Assembly (NCBI GenBank): GCA_016124315.1 | Contig: WGNW01000025.1 | Span: 50,484 to 114,483 of the forward strand | From: Alphaproteobacteria bacterium | GTDB taxonomy: Bacteria > Pseudomonadota > Alphaproteobacteria > SMXS01 | Direction: 5' to 3' | DNA length: 64,000 nt | Shown: positions 1 to 9,011 of the stretch, piece by piece | Position numbering within the stretch: the stretch's first letter is position 1 | Layout of the letters: every line of letters starts with the position of its first letter | Translations under genes and position numbers: made by a program | Notes under the pieces: model-generated | The model's input: only the letters and a program-made list of their open reading frames with translations | The model's database searches: none | Told to the model about the DNA's origin: nothing

Positions 1-443
1 TATTCTACACGCTCGATCTTGCCGTTGTTGTCGTCGTCGTGCGGCTTGCCTGCGCTGTTCTCCGATTCGGTGCTCGAGCCGCTGTACTTGCCGGTCGCGT
101 CCAGCTTGAAGCGGTTCAGCGCGCCGATATAGGGGCAGCGATGGACCACCTTGCCGCCGCAGATCAGGTAGAACAGCGGGACGCGGCCATGGTTGGTCAC
201 GCAGCGCAGGATGCAGTTCGGCGGATTGGCGGTGTCGCCGTCGACCCGGAACTTCGGATACGTCCAGTCCGCCTTGCCGTCGCCGTCGAGATCGTTGCCG
301 GCGACGGCCTCTCCCGAACTGATCTGCGCCTCGGTGGGCGGGCAGTTGGCGGCGTGCGCGGCGGCGGTCGCGATCAGACAACAGGCACAGGCGACGAGCA
401 GCGCCGCGGCCCATCGCGGAAAGAAGTCGAGAAGCTTTTGCAT
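1..443 (-). CDS. Secreted protein of unknown function, 3' end beyond the window
   Basis: This gene is absent from the ORF track because its stop codon lies outside the window. Reading the minus strand from the ATG at 443 gives an open frame of 147 codons to the edge. The start MQKLLDFFPRW is followed by a hydrophobic stretch ending in AAAHAANC, a typical Sec signal peptide. The mature part holds DLDGDGKADW, an acidic loop like those in calcium-binding or FG-GAP/thrombospondin-type-3 repeats. It also has several cysteines (NCILRC, LICGGK, HRC) that could form disulfides. It lies 42 bp downstream of the exosortase-like gene on the same strand, so it may be that enzyme's substrate. The C-terminus, where a sorting signal would sit, is not visible. 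I recognise no family. Confidence 0.75.
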   Translation of the reverse strand, partial: MQKLLDFFPRWAAALLVACACCLIATAAAHAANCPPTEAQISSGEAVAGNDLDGDGKADWTYPKFRVDGDTANPPNCILRCVTNHGRVPLFYLICGGKVVHRCPYIGALNRFKLDATGKYSGSSTESENSAGKPHDDDNNGKIERVE

Positions 444-485
444 TGGCGATTCCCCCTCACCAAATGCCCAGCCATAGAGATGCGC

Positions 486-1022
486 CTAGTCGACACGCCC
501 GGAGAGCCGAAAAACGACATAGGACGTGACGACCAGAAACTGTACGCCGTTCCACAAATAGGCGTGGACAACAGACATCACCTCTGGATTGACTTCCATT
601 AATACCACAAGACTGACAATTCTGAAAGAATTCAGGACACCGTATAGTAACGATACCGTGACCATGCCGACGCCCTTGCGCCATGGCCCGCGCGCCGCCA
701 CCGCCTCCAGCGCGATCAGGGTGGCGAAGGCGGGCAGCGCCACGCAGTCGGCGGTGATGACCAGCGGATCGGGGGAGCCGGGAACCCACAGATAGGGGGC
801 ATAGAAGGCGGGCGCGAACCGGGTTCCCGCCAGCAGCCACTCGGCCGACCTGCCCAGCAACCCGGCGCCGGCGTCCGCCAGCGGCGGCTGGAGCGGGCTG
901 AAGCAGAACAGGCCGAGCAGCAGCAGGAAGAGGCCGAGGAAGACGGTGATCCGCCTCAGGCCGGCCCGGGTGCGCGGGCTCGCCAGGAAACCCGGTCCGC
1001 CGCCATCGGCCAGCGCCGGCAT
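486..1022 (-). CDS. Exosortase/archaeosortase-like membrane protein
   Basis: This is a 178-aa polytopic membrane protein. Three spaced elements match the catalytic signature of the exosortase/archaeosortase family: a Cys in ITADCVALP, an Arg in VLNSFRIVSL and a His in VVHAYLWNG, the last two in membrane-edge contexts typical of the family. Exosortases are transpeptidase-like enzymes that process C-terminal sorting signals such as PEP-CTERM in the inner membrane. At 178 aa it is near the short end of the family (XrtH-like size). It starts 7 bp after the hydrolase stop, and a secreted protein gene follows. The stretch 590-660 is visibly AT-richer than its surroundings, which hints at a separate origin. 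The family call rests on motif reading only. Confidence 0.65.
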   Translation of the reverse strand: MPALADGGGPGFLASPRTRAGLRRITVFLGLFLLLLGLFCFSPLQPPLADAGAGLLGRSAEWLLAGTRFAPAFYAPYLWVPGSPDPLVITADCVALPAFATLIALEAVAARGPWRKGVGMVTVSLLYGVLNSFRIVSLVVLMEVNPEVMSVVHAYLWNGVQFLVVTSYVVFRLSGRVD

Positions 1023-1029
1023 CGGGCGC

Positions 1030-1983
1030 TCAGAACTTGCGGCGCAGCCAGTCCAGCATCACCCGCGTCACCTCCTCCGGGTGCTCCTGCTGGATGCAGT
1101 GGCCGCAGTCCCCGACGCGGTAGCGCTCCACGTCGTCGATGTATTCTTCCATGTCGTCGCCCAGGCCGGGCGGCACGGCCGGATCGTCGGCCGCCTGGAT
1201 GTAGAGGCAGGGCACGTGGATCTCCTGCGGCACGTCGGCGGTGCTCTCCCAGTTCCACGACCAGTTGCGGTACCAGTCGATGGTCGAGGTGAAGCCGGTC
1301 CGGCGGTAGGTGTCGATGTAGACCTGCCGCTCTTCGTCGCTCAGGTAGACACGGCCGGGGCGCGGGTCGATGCGCTTGCGGATGGTGCGGTTGCGCTCTT
1401 CCTTGGGCAGCGCCTGGTATTCGGCGTAGCTGCGCGTCAGCTTGCGGAACTGGTTGGTGAAGATCGCCTCGACGTTGGTCAGCATGGCCTCGTCGGCCCG
1501 GCGCGAGGTCTGGAAGTCGCAGATGTACCAGTCCGGCCCCCAGGCGTCCCACATGGCCTGCAGCGGGTCGCGGCTCGGACGCGGGAAGAACGGCGCGCCG
1601 GCGCCGATCACGCCGGCCACCCGATCCGGATGCAGCAGCGCCATCTGCCAGACCATGATGCCGCCCCAGTCGTGCCCGGCGAACACCGCGCGCTCGTGGC
1701 CGAAGGCGTCGAGCAGGCCGGCCATGTCGCCGGTCAGGTGGTGGATGTCGTAGTCGCGCACCACGCAGGGCTTGTCGGTCCGGCCGTAGCCGCGCTGGTC
1801 GGGCGCCAGGGCGTGGTAGCCCGCCTCGCCCAGCGCCTTCAGCTGGTGCCGCCAGGCATAGGCCAGCTCGGGCCAGCCATGGGCCAGCACCACGGCCGGC
1901 CCGTCCTTGGGCCCGGCCTCGTGGACCGCCATGCGGATGCCATTGGTCTCGATGAATGTCGGTTCCGGAAAATCCGCCGGCAT
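1030..1983 (-). CDS. Alpha/beta hydrolase, epoxide hydrolase-like
   Basis: This 317-aa protein is predicted to be a cytosolic alpha/beta-fold hydrolase. It shows the epoxide-hydrolase oxyanion motif HGWPE (residues 35-39), then DQRGYGRTDKP and the nucleophile elbow GHDWGG with Asp105. An acid-loop aspartate lies in AADDPAVPP and the catalytic His in GDCGHCIQQEHPEE. An Asp rather than Ser nucleophile in HDWGG favours epoxide hydrolase or a haloalkane dehalogenase relative; HGWPE favours the epoxide group. It is divergent from the alcohol dehydrogenase across a 115-bp gap and probably heads a short operon with the exosortase-like gene. The natural substrate cannot be read from sequence. Confidence 0.85.
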   Translation of the reverse strand: MPADFPEPTFIETNGIRMAVHEAGPKDGPAVVLAHGWPELAYAWRHQLKALGEAGYHALAPDQRGYGRTDKPCVVRDYDIHHLTGDMAGLLDAFGHERAVFAGHDWGGIMVWQMALLHPDRVAGVIGAGAPFFPRPSRDPLQAMWDAWGPDWYICDFQTSRRADEAMLTNVEAIFTNQFRKLTRSYAEYQALPKEERNRTIRKRIDPRPGRVYLSDEERQVYIDTYRRTGFTSTIDWYRNWSWNWESTADVPQEIHVPCLYIQAADDPAVPPGLGDDMEEYIDDVERYRVGDCGHCIQQEHPEEVTRVMLDWLRRKF

Positions 1984-2098
1984 GGACCCCTCCTCTCCCA
2001 GGGAGCGCCCATGGTGCGGCCATAAGCCGCCACAGTCACGCGTGCATTTGCAGCGGCGTGTGGGTTACCCTGCGGTCGCGTCAACCGGGGAGGACGGC

Positions 2099-3196
2099 AT
2101 GAAGGCACTGGCGGCGGTGGTTCGGGAAGCGAAGGGCGACTTCCTGCTCGAGGAGGTGGAGGTGGACGAGCCCCGCGCCGACGAGGTGCTGATCAGGATC
2201 GTCGCCAGCGGCATCTGCCACACCGACATCGCGGTGAAGAACCAGGACATCGCCATCCCGCTGCCCATGGTGCTGGGCCACGAGGGCGCCGGCGTGGTGG
2301 AGAAGGTGGGTAGCGCGGTCACCCACCTGAAGCCGGGCGACCACGTGGTGCTGAGCGGCGATTCCTGCGGCCACTGCCACAGCTGCCTGGAGGCGAGGAC
2401 CGCCTATTGCGACGAGTTCGTGCCGCGCAACCTGCTGGGCCTGCGCGGCGACGGCAGCTCGCCGCTCACCCAGCACGGCCAGCCGCTGCGCGGCCGCTTC
2501 GTCGGCCAGTCGTCGTTCGCCACCTGGTCGCTGGCGCCGGCGCGCAGCGTCAACAAGGTGCCGGACGACCTGCCGCTGGAGCTGATGGGGCCGCTGGGCT
2601 GCGGCCTGACCACGGGCGCCGGCACGGTGCTCAACGCCCTGAGGCCGCCGCCCGGATCCTCGGTCGCCGTGTTCGGCGTCGGCACGGTCGGCCTCTCGGC
2701 GGTGATGGGCGCAAGCCTCGCCGGCTGCGCCACCATCGTCGCCGTCGACGTGAAGCGCAACCGGCTGGACATGGCGGCCGAGCTGGGCGCCACCCACTGC
2801 ATCGACGCCTCGTCCCAGAACCCGGTGTCGGAGATCCGCAAGATCACCCGGCGCGGCGCCGACTTCTCGGCCGAGTGCTCCGGCGTGCCGGTGGCGGTGC
2901 GCCAGGCCGTGGACTGCCTGGCGCGGCCCGGCTGGTGCGCCCAGGTGGGCGCGACGCCCGGCGGCATCGAGATTCCCCTCAGCATGGACCATATCGGCCT
3001 GGGCCGGGGCATCAGGGGCGTGGTGATGGGCGACAGCGTCACCCAGACCTTCGTGCCCTACCTGGCCGAGCTGTGGCGTTCCGGCCGCCTGCCCTACGAC
3101 AAGTTCGTCCGCTACTACGACTTCGCCGACATCAACCAGGCGGTCCACGACAGCGCGGTGACCGGCGAGGTGATCAAGCCGATCCTGCGCATGTAG
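2099..3196 (+). CDS. Zinc-dependent alcohol dehydrogenase (aryl-alcohol dehydrogenase type)
   Basis: This medium-chain dehydrogenase would oxidise an alcohol to an aldehyde with NAD(P). I chose ATG 2099 because GGGGAGG sits just upstream and the product MKALAAVVRE has the usual family start; the longer ORF in the track adds a non-homologous leader. The 365-aa length equals benzyl-alcohol dehydrogenases (XylB type). Catalytic zinc ligands are Cys40 (SGICHTD) and the HE pair at 61-62. Structural zinc cysteines are at 90, 93, 96 and 104. The Rossmann motif is FGVGTVGLSAV. It could equally be a class III-like enzyme of another substrate range. It is transcribed away from the hydrolase. Confidence 0.88.
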   Translation: MKALAAVVREAKGDFLLEEVEVDEPRADEVLIRIVASGICHTDIAVKNQDIAIPLPMVLGHEGAGVVEKVGSAVTHLKPGDHVVLSGDSCGHCHSCLEARTAYCDEFVPRNLLGLRGDGSSPLTQHGQPLRGRFVGQSSFATWSLAPARSVNKVPDDLPLELMGPLGCGLTTGAGTVLNALRPPPGSSVAVFGVGTVGLSAVMGASLAGCATIVAVDVKRNRLDMAAELGATHCIDASSQNPVSEIRKITRRGADFSAECSGVPVAVRQAVDCLARPGWCAQVGATPGGIEIPLSMDHIGLGRGIRGVVMGDSVTQTFVPYLAELWRSGRLPYDKFVRYYDFADINQAVHDSAVTGEVIKPILRM

Positions 3197-3197
3197 C

Positions 3198-3219
3198 GCC
3201 GCGCCGCCGGAGGCGCGGC
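3198..3219 (+). terminator. GC-rich hairpin after the alcohol dehydrogenase
   Basis: A perfect 8-bp stem (GCCGCGCC / GGCGCGGC) with a 6-nt loop begins 1 bp after the TAG stop of the alcohol dehydrogenase. No T tract follows, so it is not a classical intrinsic terminator. It may stabilise the 3' end or pause polymerase before the copper promoter. Confidence 0.35.
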
Positions 3220-3237
3220 ACCGACCACTTCCGTTGT

Positions 3238-3260
3238 CATATACCCCCTGGGGGTATATG
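3238..3260 (+). promoter_or_regulatory. CsoR-type copper operator and promoter of copA
   Basis: A perfect 23-bp palindrome has 11-bp arms (CATATACCCCC and its complement) around a single T. AT flanks with an inner C/G tract are characteristic of CsoR/RcnR-family operators, which control copper efflux genes. A TTGTCA -35-like box at 3234-3239 overlaps its left edge, and a TATATG -10-like box lies in the right arm, so bound repressor would block polymerase. The copA start is 36 bp downstream. No csoR gene is present in the window. Confidence 0.75.
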
Positions 3261-3296
3261 TAGAGTTCACATCCGGAACAACGGCAGGAAGCGGGC

Positions 3297-5666
3297 ATGG
3301 CTGGCGAGCACCACACCTCCCACGACTCCCACGAGGGCCACGGCGGGCACGCCCACGGCGCCTGCTGCGGCGGCCATGGCGACGGCAAGGTGAAGGACCC
3401 GGTCTGCGGCATGACGGTGGACCCGGCGACCTCGCCCCACCATGCCACCCACCAGGGCACGGACTATCACTTCTGCTCGAAGGGCTGCCGCGACAAGTTC
3501 GTCGCCGACCCGGAGAAGTACCTGACGCCGCGCGAGCCCGAAAAGGCCATCGAAGGCGCGGTCTATACCTGCCCGATGCACCCGGAGGTGCACCAGATTG
3601 GCCCCGGCGACTGCCCGATCTGCGGCATGGCGCTGGAGCCCATGACCGTCTCGGCCGTGCCGGGCAAGAGCGCCGAGCTGTCCGACATGGCGCGCCGGTT
3701 CTGGATCGGCCTGGTGCTGACGCTGCCGCTGTTCGTCACCGAGATGGGCGGGCACCTGTTCGGCTGGGAGGGCGTGACCGACGGGCCGGCGGCCGGCTGG
3801 ATCCAGTTCGCCCTGGCGACGCCGGTAGTGTTCTGGTCGGGCGCGCCCTTCTTCAAGCGCGGCTGGAAGTCGCTGGTCACCCGCAACCTCAACATGTTCA
3901 CGCTGATCTCCCTGGGCACGGGCATCGCCTGGCTCTACAGCACCGTCGCCCTGCTGGTTCCCGGCGCCTTCCCGGCGACCTTTCGGGGCCCGGACGGCGC
4001 CGTGCCGCTCTATTTCGAGGCGTCGGCCACCATCATCGTGCTGGTTCTGGTGGGCCAGGTGCTGGAGCTGCGGGCGCGCGAGCGCACCTCGGGCGCGATC
4101 CGCGCGCTGCTCGACCTGTCGCCCCGCAAGGCGCGCCGGCTGCTGGCGGACGGCGGCGACGAGGAGATCGACATCGACCAGGTGACGGTGGGCGACCGGC
4201 TGCGCATCCGCCCGGGCGAGAAGGTGCCGGTGGACGGCACCGTGGAGGACGGCCGCTCCGCCATCGACGAGTCCATGATCACCGGTGAATCCGTGCCGGT
4301 CTCCAAGGAGGCGGGCGACAAGGTGATCGGCGGCACGGTCAACCAGACCGGCGCGCTGATCATGACCGCCGAGGGCGTGGGCAGCGAGACCGTGCTGGCG
4401 CGCATCGTCGAGATGGTCTCGAAGGCCCAGCGCAGCCGCGCGCCGGTGCAGCGCCTGGCCGACACCGTGGCCGGCTATTTCGTGCCGGCGGTGATGGCCG
4501 CCGCCGTGCTGGCCTTTGCTGCCTGGAGCCTGTGGGGGCCGGCGCCGGCCACGGTCAACGGGCTGGTCGCCGCCGTGACCGTGCTGATCATCGCCTGCCC
4601 CTGCGCGCTGGGGCTCGCCACGCCCATGTCGATCATGGTCGCCGTGGGACGGGGCGCCCAGGCGGGCGTGCTGATCCGCGACGCCGAGGCGCTGGAGCGT
4701 CTGGAGAAGGTCGACACCCTGGTGGTGGACAAGACTGGCACCCTGACCGAGGGGCGGCCGGAGGTGACCGTCATCGTGCCGGCCGGCGACATCGCCGAGA
4801 ACGACCTGCTGGCGCTGGCGGCGGCGGTGGAGCGGGCGAGTGAGCATCCCCTCGCCCAGGCCGTCGTCCGCGCCGACGAGGAGCGCGGCCTGACCGTCGG
4901 CGCAGTGGCCGACTTCGACGCCCCGTCGGGCAAGGGCGCGACGGGGCGGGTGGACGGGCGCCAGGTCGTCCTGGGCAGCCCGTCCTTCCTGGAGGCCGAG
5001 GGTGTCGACACCGGCCCGCTCGCCGACGAGGCCGACCGGCTGCGCCGCGAAGGGGCCACGGCGGTGTTCGCCGCCGTCGACGGACGCCTGGCGGGCATCC
5101 TGGCGGTCGCCGACCCGGTGCGCGAGAGCGGGGCGGGCGTGATCGCGGAGCTGCATGGACGCGGCATCCGGCTGGTGATGCTGACCGGCGACAACCGGAC
5201 CACCGCCGAGGCGGTCGCCGGCCGCCTCGGCATCGACGAGGTGCGCGCCGAGGTGCTGCCCGAGGACAAGGGCGCCGCGGTCGAGGACCTGCGCCGGCAG
5301 GGCCGGGTGGTGGCGATGGCCGGCGACGGCGTCAACGACGCCCCGGCGCTGGCCGCCGCCGACGTGGGCATCGCCATGGGCTCGGGCACGGACGTGGCCA
5401 TGGAGAGCGCCGGCGTCACCCTGCTGAACGGCGACCTGACCGGCATCACCAGGGCGCTGGCGCTGAGCCGCGGCACCATGCGCAACATCCGGCAGAACCT
5501 GTTCCTCGCCTTCGTCTACAACAGCGCGGGCGTGCCGATCGCGGGCGGCATCCTCTACCCGTTCTTCGGCATCCTGCTGTCGCCGGTGATCGCCGCGGCG
5601 GCCATGTCGCTGTCGTCGGTGAGCGTGGTCGGCAACGCCCTAAGGCTGCGCCGCATCCGCCTCTAG
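3297..5666 (+). CDS. copA: Copper-exporting P1B-type ATPase with N-terminal YHS domain
   Basis: This 789-aa inner-membrane ATPase should pump Cu(I) out of the cytoplasm. The N-terminus is His/Cys-rich (residues 1-30). A YHS metal-binding domain follows ([17 protein letters not shown]), then a heavy-metal-binding motif YTCPMHPEV...CPICGM in place of a classical CXXC MBD. The ATPase core has the CPC transmembrane metal site (about 432-434), DKTGTLTEG with the phosphorylated Asp (about 478), [10 protein letters not shown] and [12 protein letters not shown] in TM7 and MxxSS in TM8 are the Cu(I) subgroup signature. The CsoR-type operator upstream supports copper control. Its 3' end overlaps the convergent transporter by 27 bp. 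Confidence 0.95.
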   Translation: MAGEHHTSHDSHEGHGGHAHGACCGGHGDGKVKDPVCGMTVDPATSPHHATHQGTDYHFCSKGCRDKFVADPEKYLTPREPEKAIEGAVYTCPMHPEVHQIGPGDCPICGMALEPMTVSAVPGKSAELSDMARRFWIGLVLTLPLFVTEMGGHLFGWEGVTDGPAAGWIQFALATPVVFWSGAPFFKRGWKSLVTRNLNMFTLISLGTGIAWLYSTVALLVPGAFPATFRGPDGAVPLYFEASATIIVLVLVGQVLELRARERTSGAIRALLDLSPRKARRLLADGGDEEIDIDQVTVGDRLRIRPGEKVPVDGTVEDGRSAIDESMITGESVPVSKEAGDKVIGGTVNQTGALIMTAEGVGSETVLARIVEMVSKAQRSRAPVQRLADTVAGYFVPAVMAAAVLAFAAWSLWGPAPATVNGLVAAVTVLIIACPCALGLATPMSIMVAVGRGAQAGVLIRDAEALERLEKVDTLVVDKTGTLTEGRPEVTVIVPAGDIAENDLLALAAAVERASEHPLAQAVVRADEERGLTVGAVADFDAPSGKGATGRVDGRQVVLGSPSFLEAEGVDTGPLADEADRLRREGATAVFAAVDGRLAGILAVADPVRESGAGVIAELHGRGIRLVMLTGDNRTTAEAVAGRLGIDEVRAEVLPEDKGAAVEDLRRQGRVVAMAGDGVNDAPALAAADVGIAMGSGTDVAMESAGVTLLNGDLTGITRALALSRGTMRNIRQNLFLAFVYNSAGVPIAGGILYPFFGILLSPVIAAAAMSLSSVSVVGNALRLRRIRL

Positions 5667-6821
5667 GTCCCACGCCCGGGGCGCGAAGCGCATGGACATG
5701 AAGACCGAGGCGAGGCAGCACACGCCCAGGGCGGCGTAGGCGACGGCGTAGTCGCCGGTGGCGCCGCGCAGGGCGCCGAACAGCACCGGCCCGGTCGCCG
5801 CCAGCACGTAGCTGCCGGTCAGGCTCATGGCCGACAGGCAGCGCAGCGCCTCGGGCCGCTCCTCATAGTCCACCGGCAGCATCAGCGACAGCGGGAACAG
5901 CGCGCCCGTCGCCAGCCCGACGCAGAGCATCCATCCCCAGGGCGCCGCCATGGGCGCCCAGGCCAGGCCGGCGCAGCCCGCCGCGCCCAGCACCAGGCTC
6001 CCGACGAGTTGCGGCCGGCGGTCGCGGAACGCGCCGGAGAAGCCGGTCACCGCCAGCGACGCCGCGAGCTGGGACAGGGAGAGCACCAGCAGAAGGGTGC
6101 CGGTCTCCTCGGTGGACCAGCCCGCCTCCGTGTAGGTTGGCGGGATCCAGGTCAGGGTGGTGTAGAACAGCGCCGACGAAACCGCCGCGAACAGGGTGAT
6201 CCGCCAGGCGAGGACGCTGCGCAGGGGAAAGCCGAAGGCGGGCGCGGCCACCGCGGCGACCGGCGCGGGCAGCGAGGCGGTGAAGCGCCATATGGCGGCG
6301 CCGGCGAAGGCCGGCAGCGCCCAGATGGCCAGCGCCAGCGGCCAGGACCCGGCGGCGGCGAGCGACGGCGTGACGACCGCCGCGAGGCCGGCGCCCACGG
6401 TCATGGCGACGGCCTGGACCGCCATCACCGTGGCGGCGCGCTCGCGGAAATGGCTCTTGGCCAGGTCCGGCAGCAGGGTCTGGGCCGTAGCGATGCCCAG
6501 GCCGATCAGGGCGGCGGACAGGTAGAGGAAGGGGACGGTCTCGATCAGGCGGGCGAGCAGGCCAACGCCCACGACGAGAACGGCGGCGAGCACCAGGCGC
6601 TCGCTGCCCGCCCGCGCGGCTAGGTAGGCGGCCAGCACTGGAACGAGACCCATGAGGAGGACGGGAATGGTGGTGATGAGGCCGACCGCGGCATGGCTGA
6701 GGCCGAGGTCGCGACGGATCACCTCGAGCAGCGGCGGAACCGAGCTGATCGCCGGGCGCAGGTTAGCCGCGACGGCCACCATCGCCAGCAGGAACCCGAC
6801 GCCACCGATCCGCTTCGCCAT
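5640..6821 (-). CDS. MFS transporter, CynX/NimT-like
   Basis: This 393-aa major facilitator protein has about 12 hydrophobic segments. The start ([25 protein letters not shown]) is typical of the CynX/NimT branch, known for cyanate, 2-nitroimidazole and related small-solute transport; the actual substrate is unknown. A GAGGGA ribosome site precedes the ATG. The gene is 56 bp downstream of the small membrane protein on the same strand and could be the distal member of that transcript. The stop lies inside the 3' end of copA, so the two transcripts converge and overlap. Confidence 0.8.
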   Translation of the reverse strand: MAKRIGGVGFLLAMVAVAANLRPAISSVPPLLEVIRRDLGLSHAAVGLITTIPVLLMGLVPVLAAYLAARAGSERLVLAAVLVVGVGLLARLIETVPFLYLSAALIGLGIATAQTLLPDLAKSHFRERAATVMAVQAVAMTVGAGLAAVVTPSLAAAGSWPLALAIWALPAFAGAAIWRFTASLPAPVAAVAAPAFGFPLRSVLAWRITLFAAVSSALFYTTLTWIPPTYTEAGWSTEETGTLLLVLSLSQLAASLAVTGFSGAFRDRRPQLVGSLVLGAAGCAGLAWAPMAAPWGWMLCVGLATGALFPLSLMLPVDYEERPEALRCLSAMSLTGSYVLAATGPVLFGALRGATGDYAVAYAALGVCCLASVFMSMRFAPRAWDLEADAAQP

Positions 6822-6877
6822 CCGCTTCCCTCGTCCAGGAAGCGATAGCTAGCCGATCCGGCGGGCGGAGGACAGCC

Positions 6878-7135
6878 CTACTGGCTGGTGTCGCCCGGAA
6901 TCGTCGCCGGCGGCCCGTTCACGACCGGCTTGGCGCCCTCCGGCACCTGCCCGCCGCCGCCGAAATAGATGAAGACGGAGACTGCGGTCAGGACGATCAG
7001 CAGGAGCGCCAGCAACAGGAACCGCCGCTTGTTCGATTTCTCGTACATGCGGCCGCCGCGGGCCTCCCGGGCGTCGAGCACCGGCGGATCCTCGGGATGC
7101 CGGTTGAAACCTTCATGGTGCGGTTCGTTGTTCAT
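6878..7135 (-). CDS. Small single-pass membrane protein, unknown function
   Basis: This 85-aa protein has a charged, His-containing N-terminal tail (EPHHEGFNRHPEDPP), one transmembrane helix at about residues 39-59 preceded by SNKRR, and a short Pro/Gly-rich tail. The positive residues before the helix predict an N-in topology. It begins 25 bp after the acetyl-CoA hydrolase stop on the same strand and may be the last gene of the beta-oxidation operon. I do not recognise a family. Confidence 0.55.
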   Translation of the reverse strand: MNNEPHHEGFNRHPEDPPVLDAREARGGRMYEKSNKRRFLLLALLLIVLTAVSVFIYFGGGGQVPEGAKPVVNGPPATIPGDTSQ

Positions 7136-7160
7136 GCCGTGTCAACGCCGCCCCGGACAC

Positions 7161-9011
7161 TCAAGTTCCCCGCATCGCACCGCGAACCAGCGCGGCGTAG
7201 ACCCTTTCCTTCAGGCTATCCGGCGCGCCCAGCGACAGGCGCGCCAGCGCTTCCGCTTCCGCCGGATCGTCGCCCCCGGCCATGCCGCGCCAGGCGAACC
7301 CTGCAAGGTCGCGTGGTCCGGCGCCCTGCAGGCGGCGCAGCGCAGGCAGCAGGCGCTGCTCTACCGGCGTGAAGTCGGTGCCGAACGGGAACGGCGGCAG
7401 CAACCCCCGGTCACGCAGCGGCGCGAGCGCCGCCGTCAGCCGTTCGGGCGTGTTGGCGCGGGCGGCGTCCGGCAGCGCGAACGCGGCCGGCAGCTTGCCC
7501 GCGGCCTTCGCCTTCGCCAGCAGCGGCTCCTGGAACGCGGCGTCGGCAACGGCGAGCATGGCCGCCGCCACCTCGGCGTCGCAGCGGCCGCGCAGGTCGG
7601 CGATGCCGTACTCGGTCACCACCATGTCGCGCAGGTGGCGCGGTACCGAGACGTGACCGTAGGACCACAGGATGTTGGAGGTGCGCTTGCCGCCGCGGCT
7701 TCGCGTGGCGTTGACCGCCAGGATGGAGCGGGCGTCGTTGCCCAGCGCAAAGGCCTGGGCGACGAAATTGTACTGGCCGCCGATGCCGCTCACCACGCGG
7801 CCGTCCTCCAGCCCGTCCGAGACGGCCGCCCCCAGCAGCGTCGCCATCATGGCGCTGTTGGCGAAGCGGGCGTGGCGGCGGGCGGCCCGCTTGCCGTCCT
7901 CGCCGCCGTAAAGCTCGTTGACGTAGGTGACGGCGGTCATGCCGATGCGCGCGCGAACCTCCGGCGCCAGTTCACGCAGCCGGCGGTAGAAGTCGCGGGA
8001 GCCGAGGAAGAACGCGGCATGGATCGCACGGCCCTCCACCTCGCGGGCGACGACGCCCGCTTCCAGCAGCGCCAGGAAGGCGTCGGCGATCATCTCGCTG
8101 CAGCCGTAGAGGCCCTCGCGGAACGGCTCGTCGTGGCGTTCGCCGCGGATCTCCAGCGCGTCGAGCACAGCCCGGTAGGCGTCGTTGCGGGTATGGCGCA
8201 GGATCAGCGCATGGGCGATGGAATCGCCCAGCGCACCGATGCCGATCTGCAGGGTGCCGCCGTCGGGCACGAGCGCGGCGATGCGGAAGCCGATGGCGTA
8301 GTGGGCCAGGCTGACCGGCTGGTTGGGCGGCCCGAACAGGGGAAAGCCGGCCGCCGGCCCCTCCAGCACATGGTCGAACTCGCCGGCAGGCACTTCCGCG
8401 TGGCCGCCCATGAACGGCAGTTCGCCGTTGACCTCGCCCACCATCAGGAAGCGCGCCCGCCCGTCCCGGCGGGCATCCAGCAGGTCGGTGGTCAGGTCCG
8501 GGTTGCAGCTCAGGCTGTAGCCGGCGCCGTCGCCTGGCGCGACGAGCTGGGCGACCACGTTGACGCCGGCGTCGAGCACGTAGCGGCCGGCATGGGTGTA
8601 GTTGGCCGAGATGTAGTTCTGCTGCGCCCGCGGCACGTTCAACCACTGGCCGGCCTGAAAGAAGAACTCCATCACCCGGATATTGTCGGGCAGGCTGCCG
8701 TCGCGCAGCGCTGCGGCGTAGAGCAGCTCGGGATAGCCGCCGAACACGCGCTCGACGAACGGCTCCATGAACCGCCGCTCGATGCCGCCGCCGGCGCGGG
8801 GCTTCTCCAGGGTCAGGGCGGTGATGATGGTGAGGGACAGGGACGGGTCCGCCATGGCGCGGCGGACCAGCTCGTTGGCCACCAGGTTCGCCTTGCCCAG
8901 GCCGAGCGGCAGCGCCATCACGATCCGCGGCCCGACCTCCCGCAGAATCGCATCGACGACTCCGGCTGCATCTCCGTGCCGGACCGGTTTCAGGTCCCCG
9001 TCATTCGGCAA
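7161..9011 (-). CDS. Acetyl-CoA hydrolase/transferase family protein
   Basis: This 616-aa protein belongs to the acetyl-CoA hydrolase / 4-hydroxybutyrate CoA-transferase family. Recognisable elements are PLGLGKANLVANEL at the N-terminus, YISANYTHAG, GDGGTLQIGIGALGD-like glycine-rich segments in the middle and GIGGQYNFVAQAF in the C-terminal half, a family hallmark. At over 600 aa it is longer than the usual roughly 430-500 aa, matching a longer variant found in proteobacteria. It overlaps the 3' end of the upstream fadJ-type gene by 11 bp, which implies co-translation. In this operon it could release free acids from acyl-CoA, or move CoA to an incoming acid and so prime beta-oxidation. Confidence 0.85.
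   Translation of the reverse strand: MPNDGDLKPVRHGDAAGVVDAILREVGPRIVMALPLGLGKANLVANELVRRAMADPSLSLTIITALTLEKPRAGGGIERRFMEPFVERVFGGYPELLYAAALRDGSLPDNIRVMEFFFQAGQWLNVPRAQQNYISANYTHAGRYVLDAGVNVVAQLVAPGDGAGYSLSCNPDLTTDLLDARRDGRARFLMVGEVNGELPFMGGHAEVPAGEFDHVLEGPAAGFPLFGPPNQPVSLAHYAIGFRIAALVPDGGTLQIGIGALGDSIAHALILRHTRNDAYRAVLDALEIRGERHDEPFREGLYGCSEMIADAFLALLEAGVVAREVEGRAIHAAFFLGSRDFYRRLRELAPEVRARIGMTAVTYVNELYGGEDGKRAARRHARFANSAMMATLLGAAVSDGLEDGRVVSGIGGQYNFVAQAFALGNDARSILAVNATRSRGGKRTSNILWSYGHVSVPRHLRDMVVTEYGIADLRGRCDAEVAAAMLAVADAAFQEPLLAKAKAAGKLPAAFALPDAARANTPERLTAALAPLRDRGLLPPFPFGTDFTPVEQRLLPALRRLQGAGPRDLAGFAWRGMAGGDDPAEAEALARLSLGAPDSLKERVYAALVRGAMRGT

Noticed and set aside
39-602. 187-aa plus-strand ORF at the window start
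   Set aside because: It is antisense to the signal-peptide gene and to the exosortase-like gene, with an Arg/Ala-rich composition typical of GC-rich shadows.
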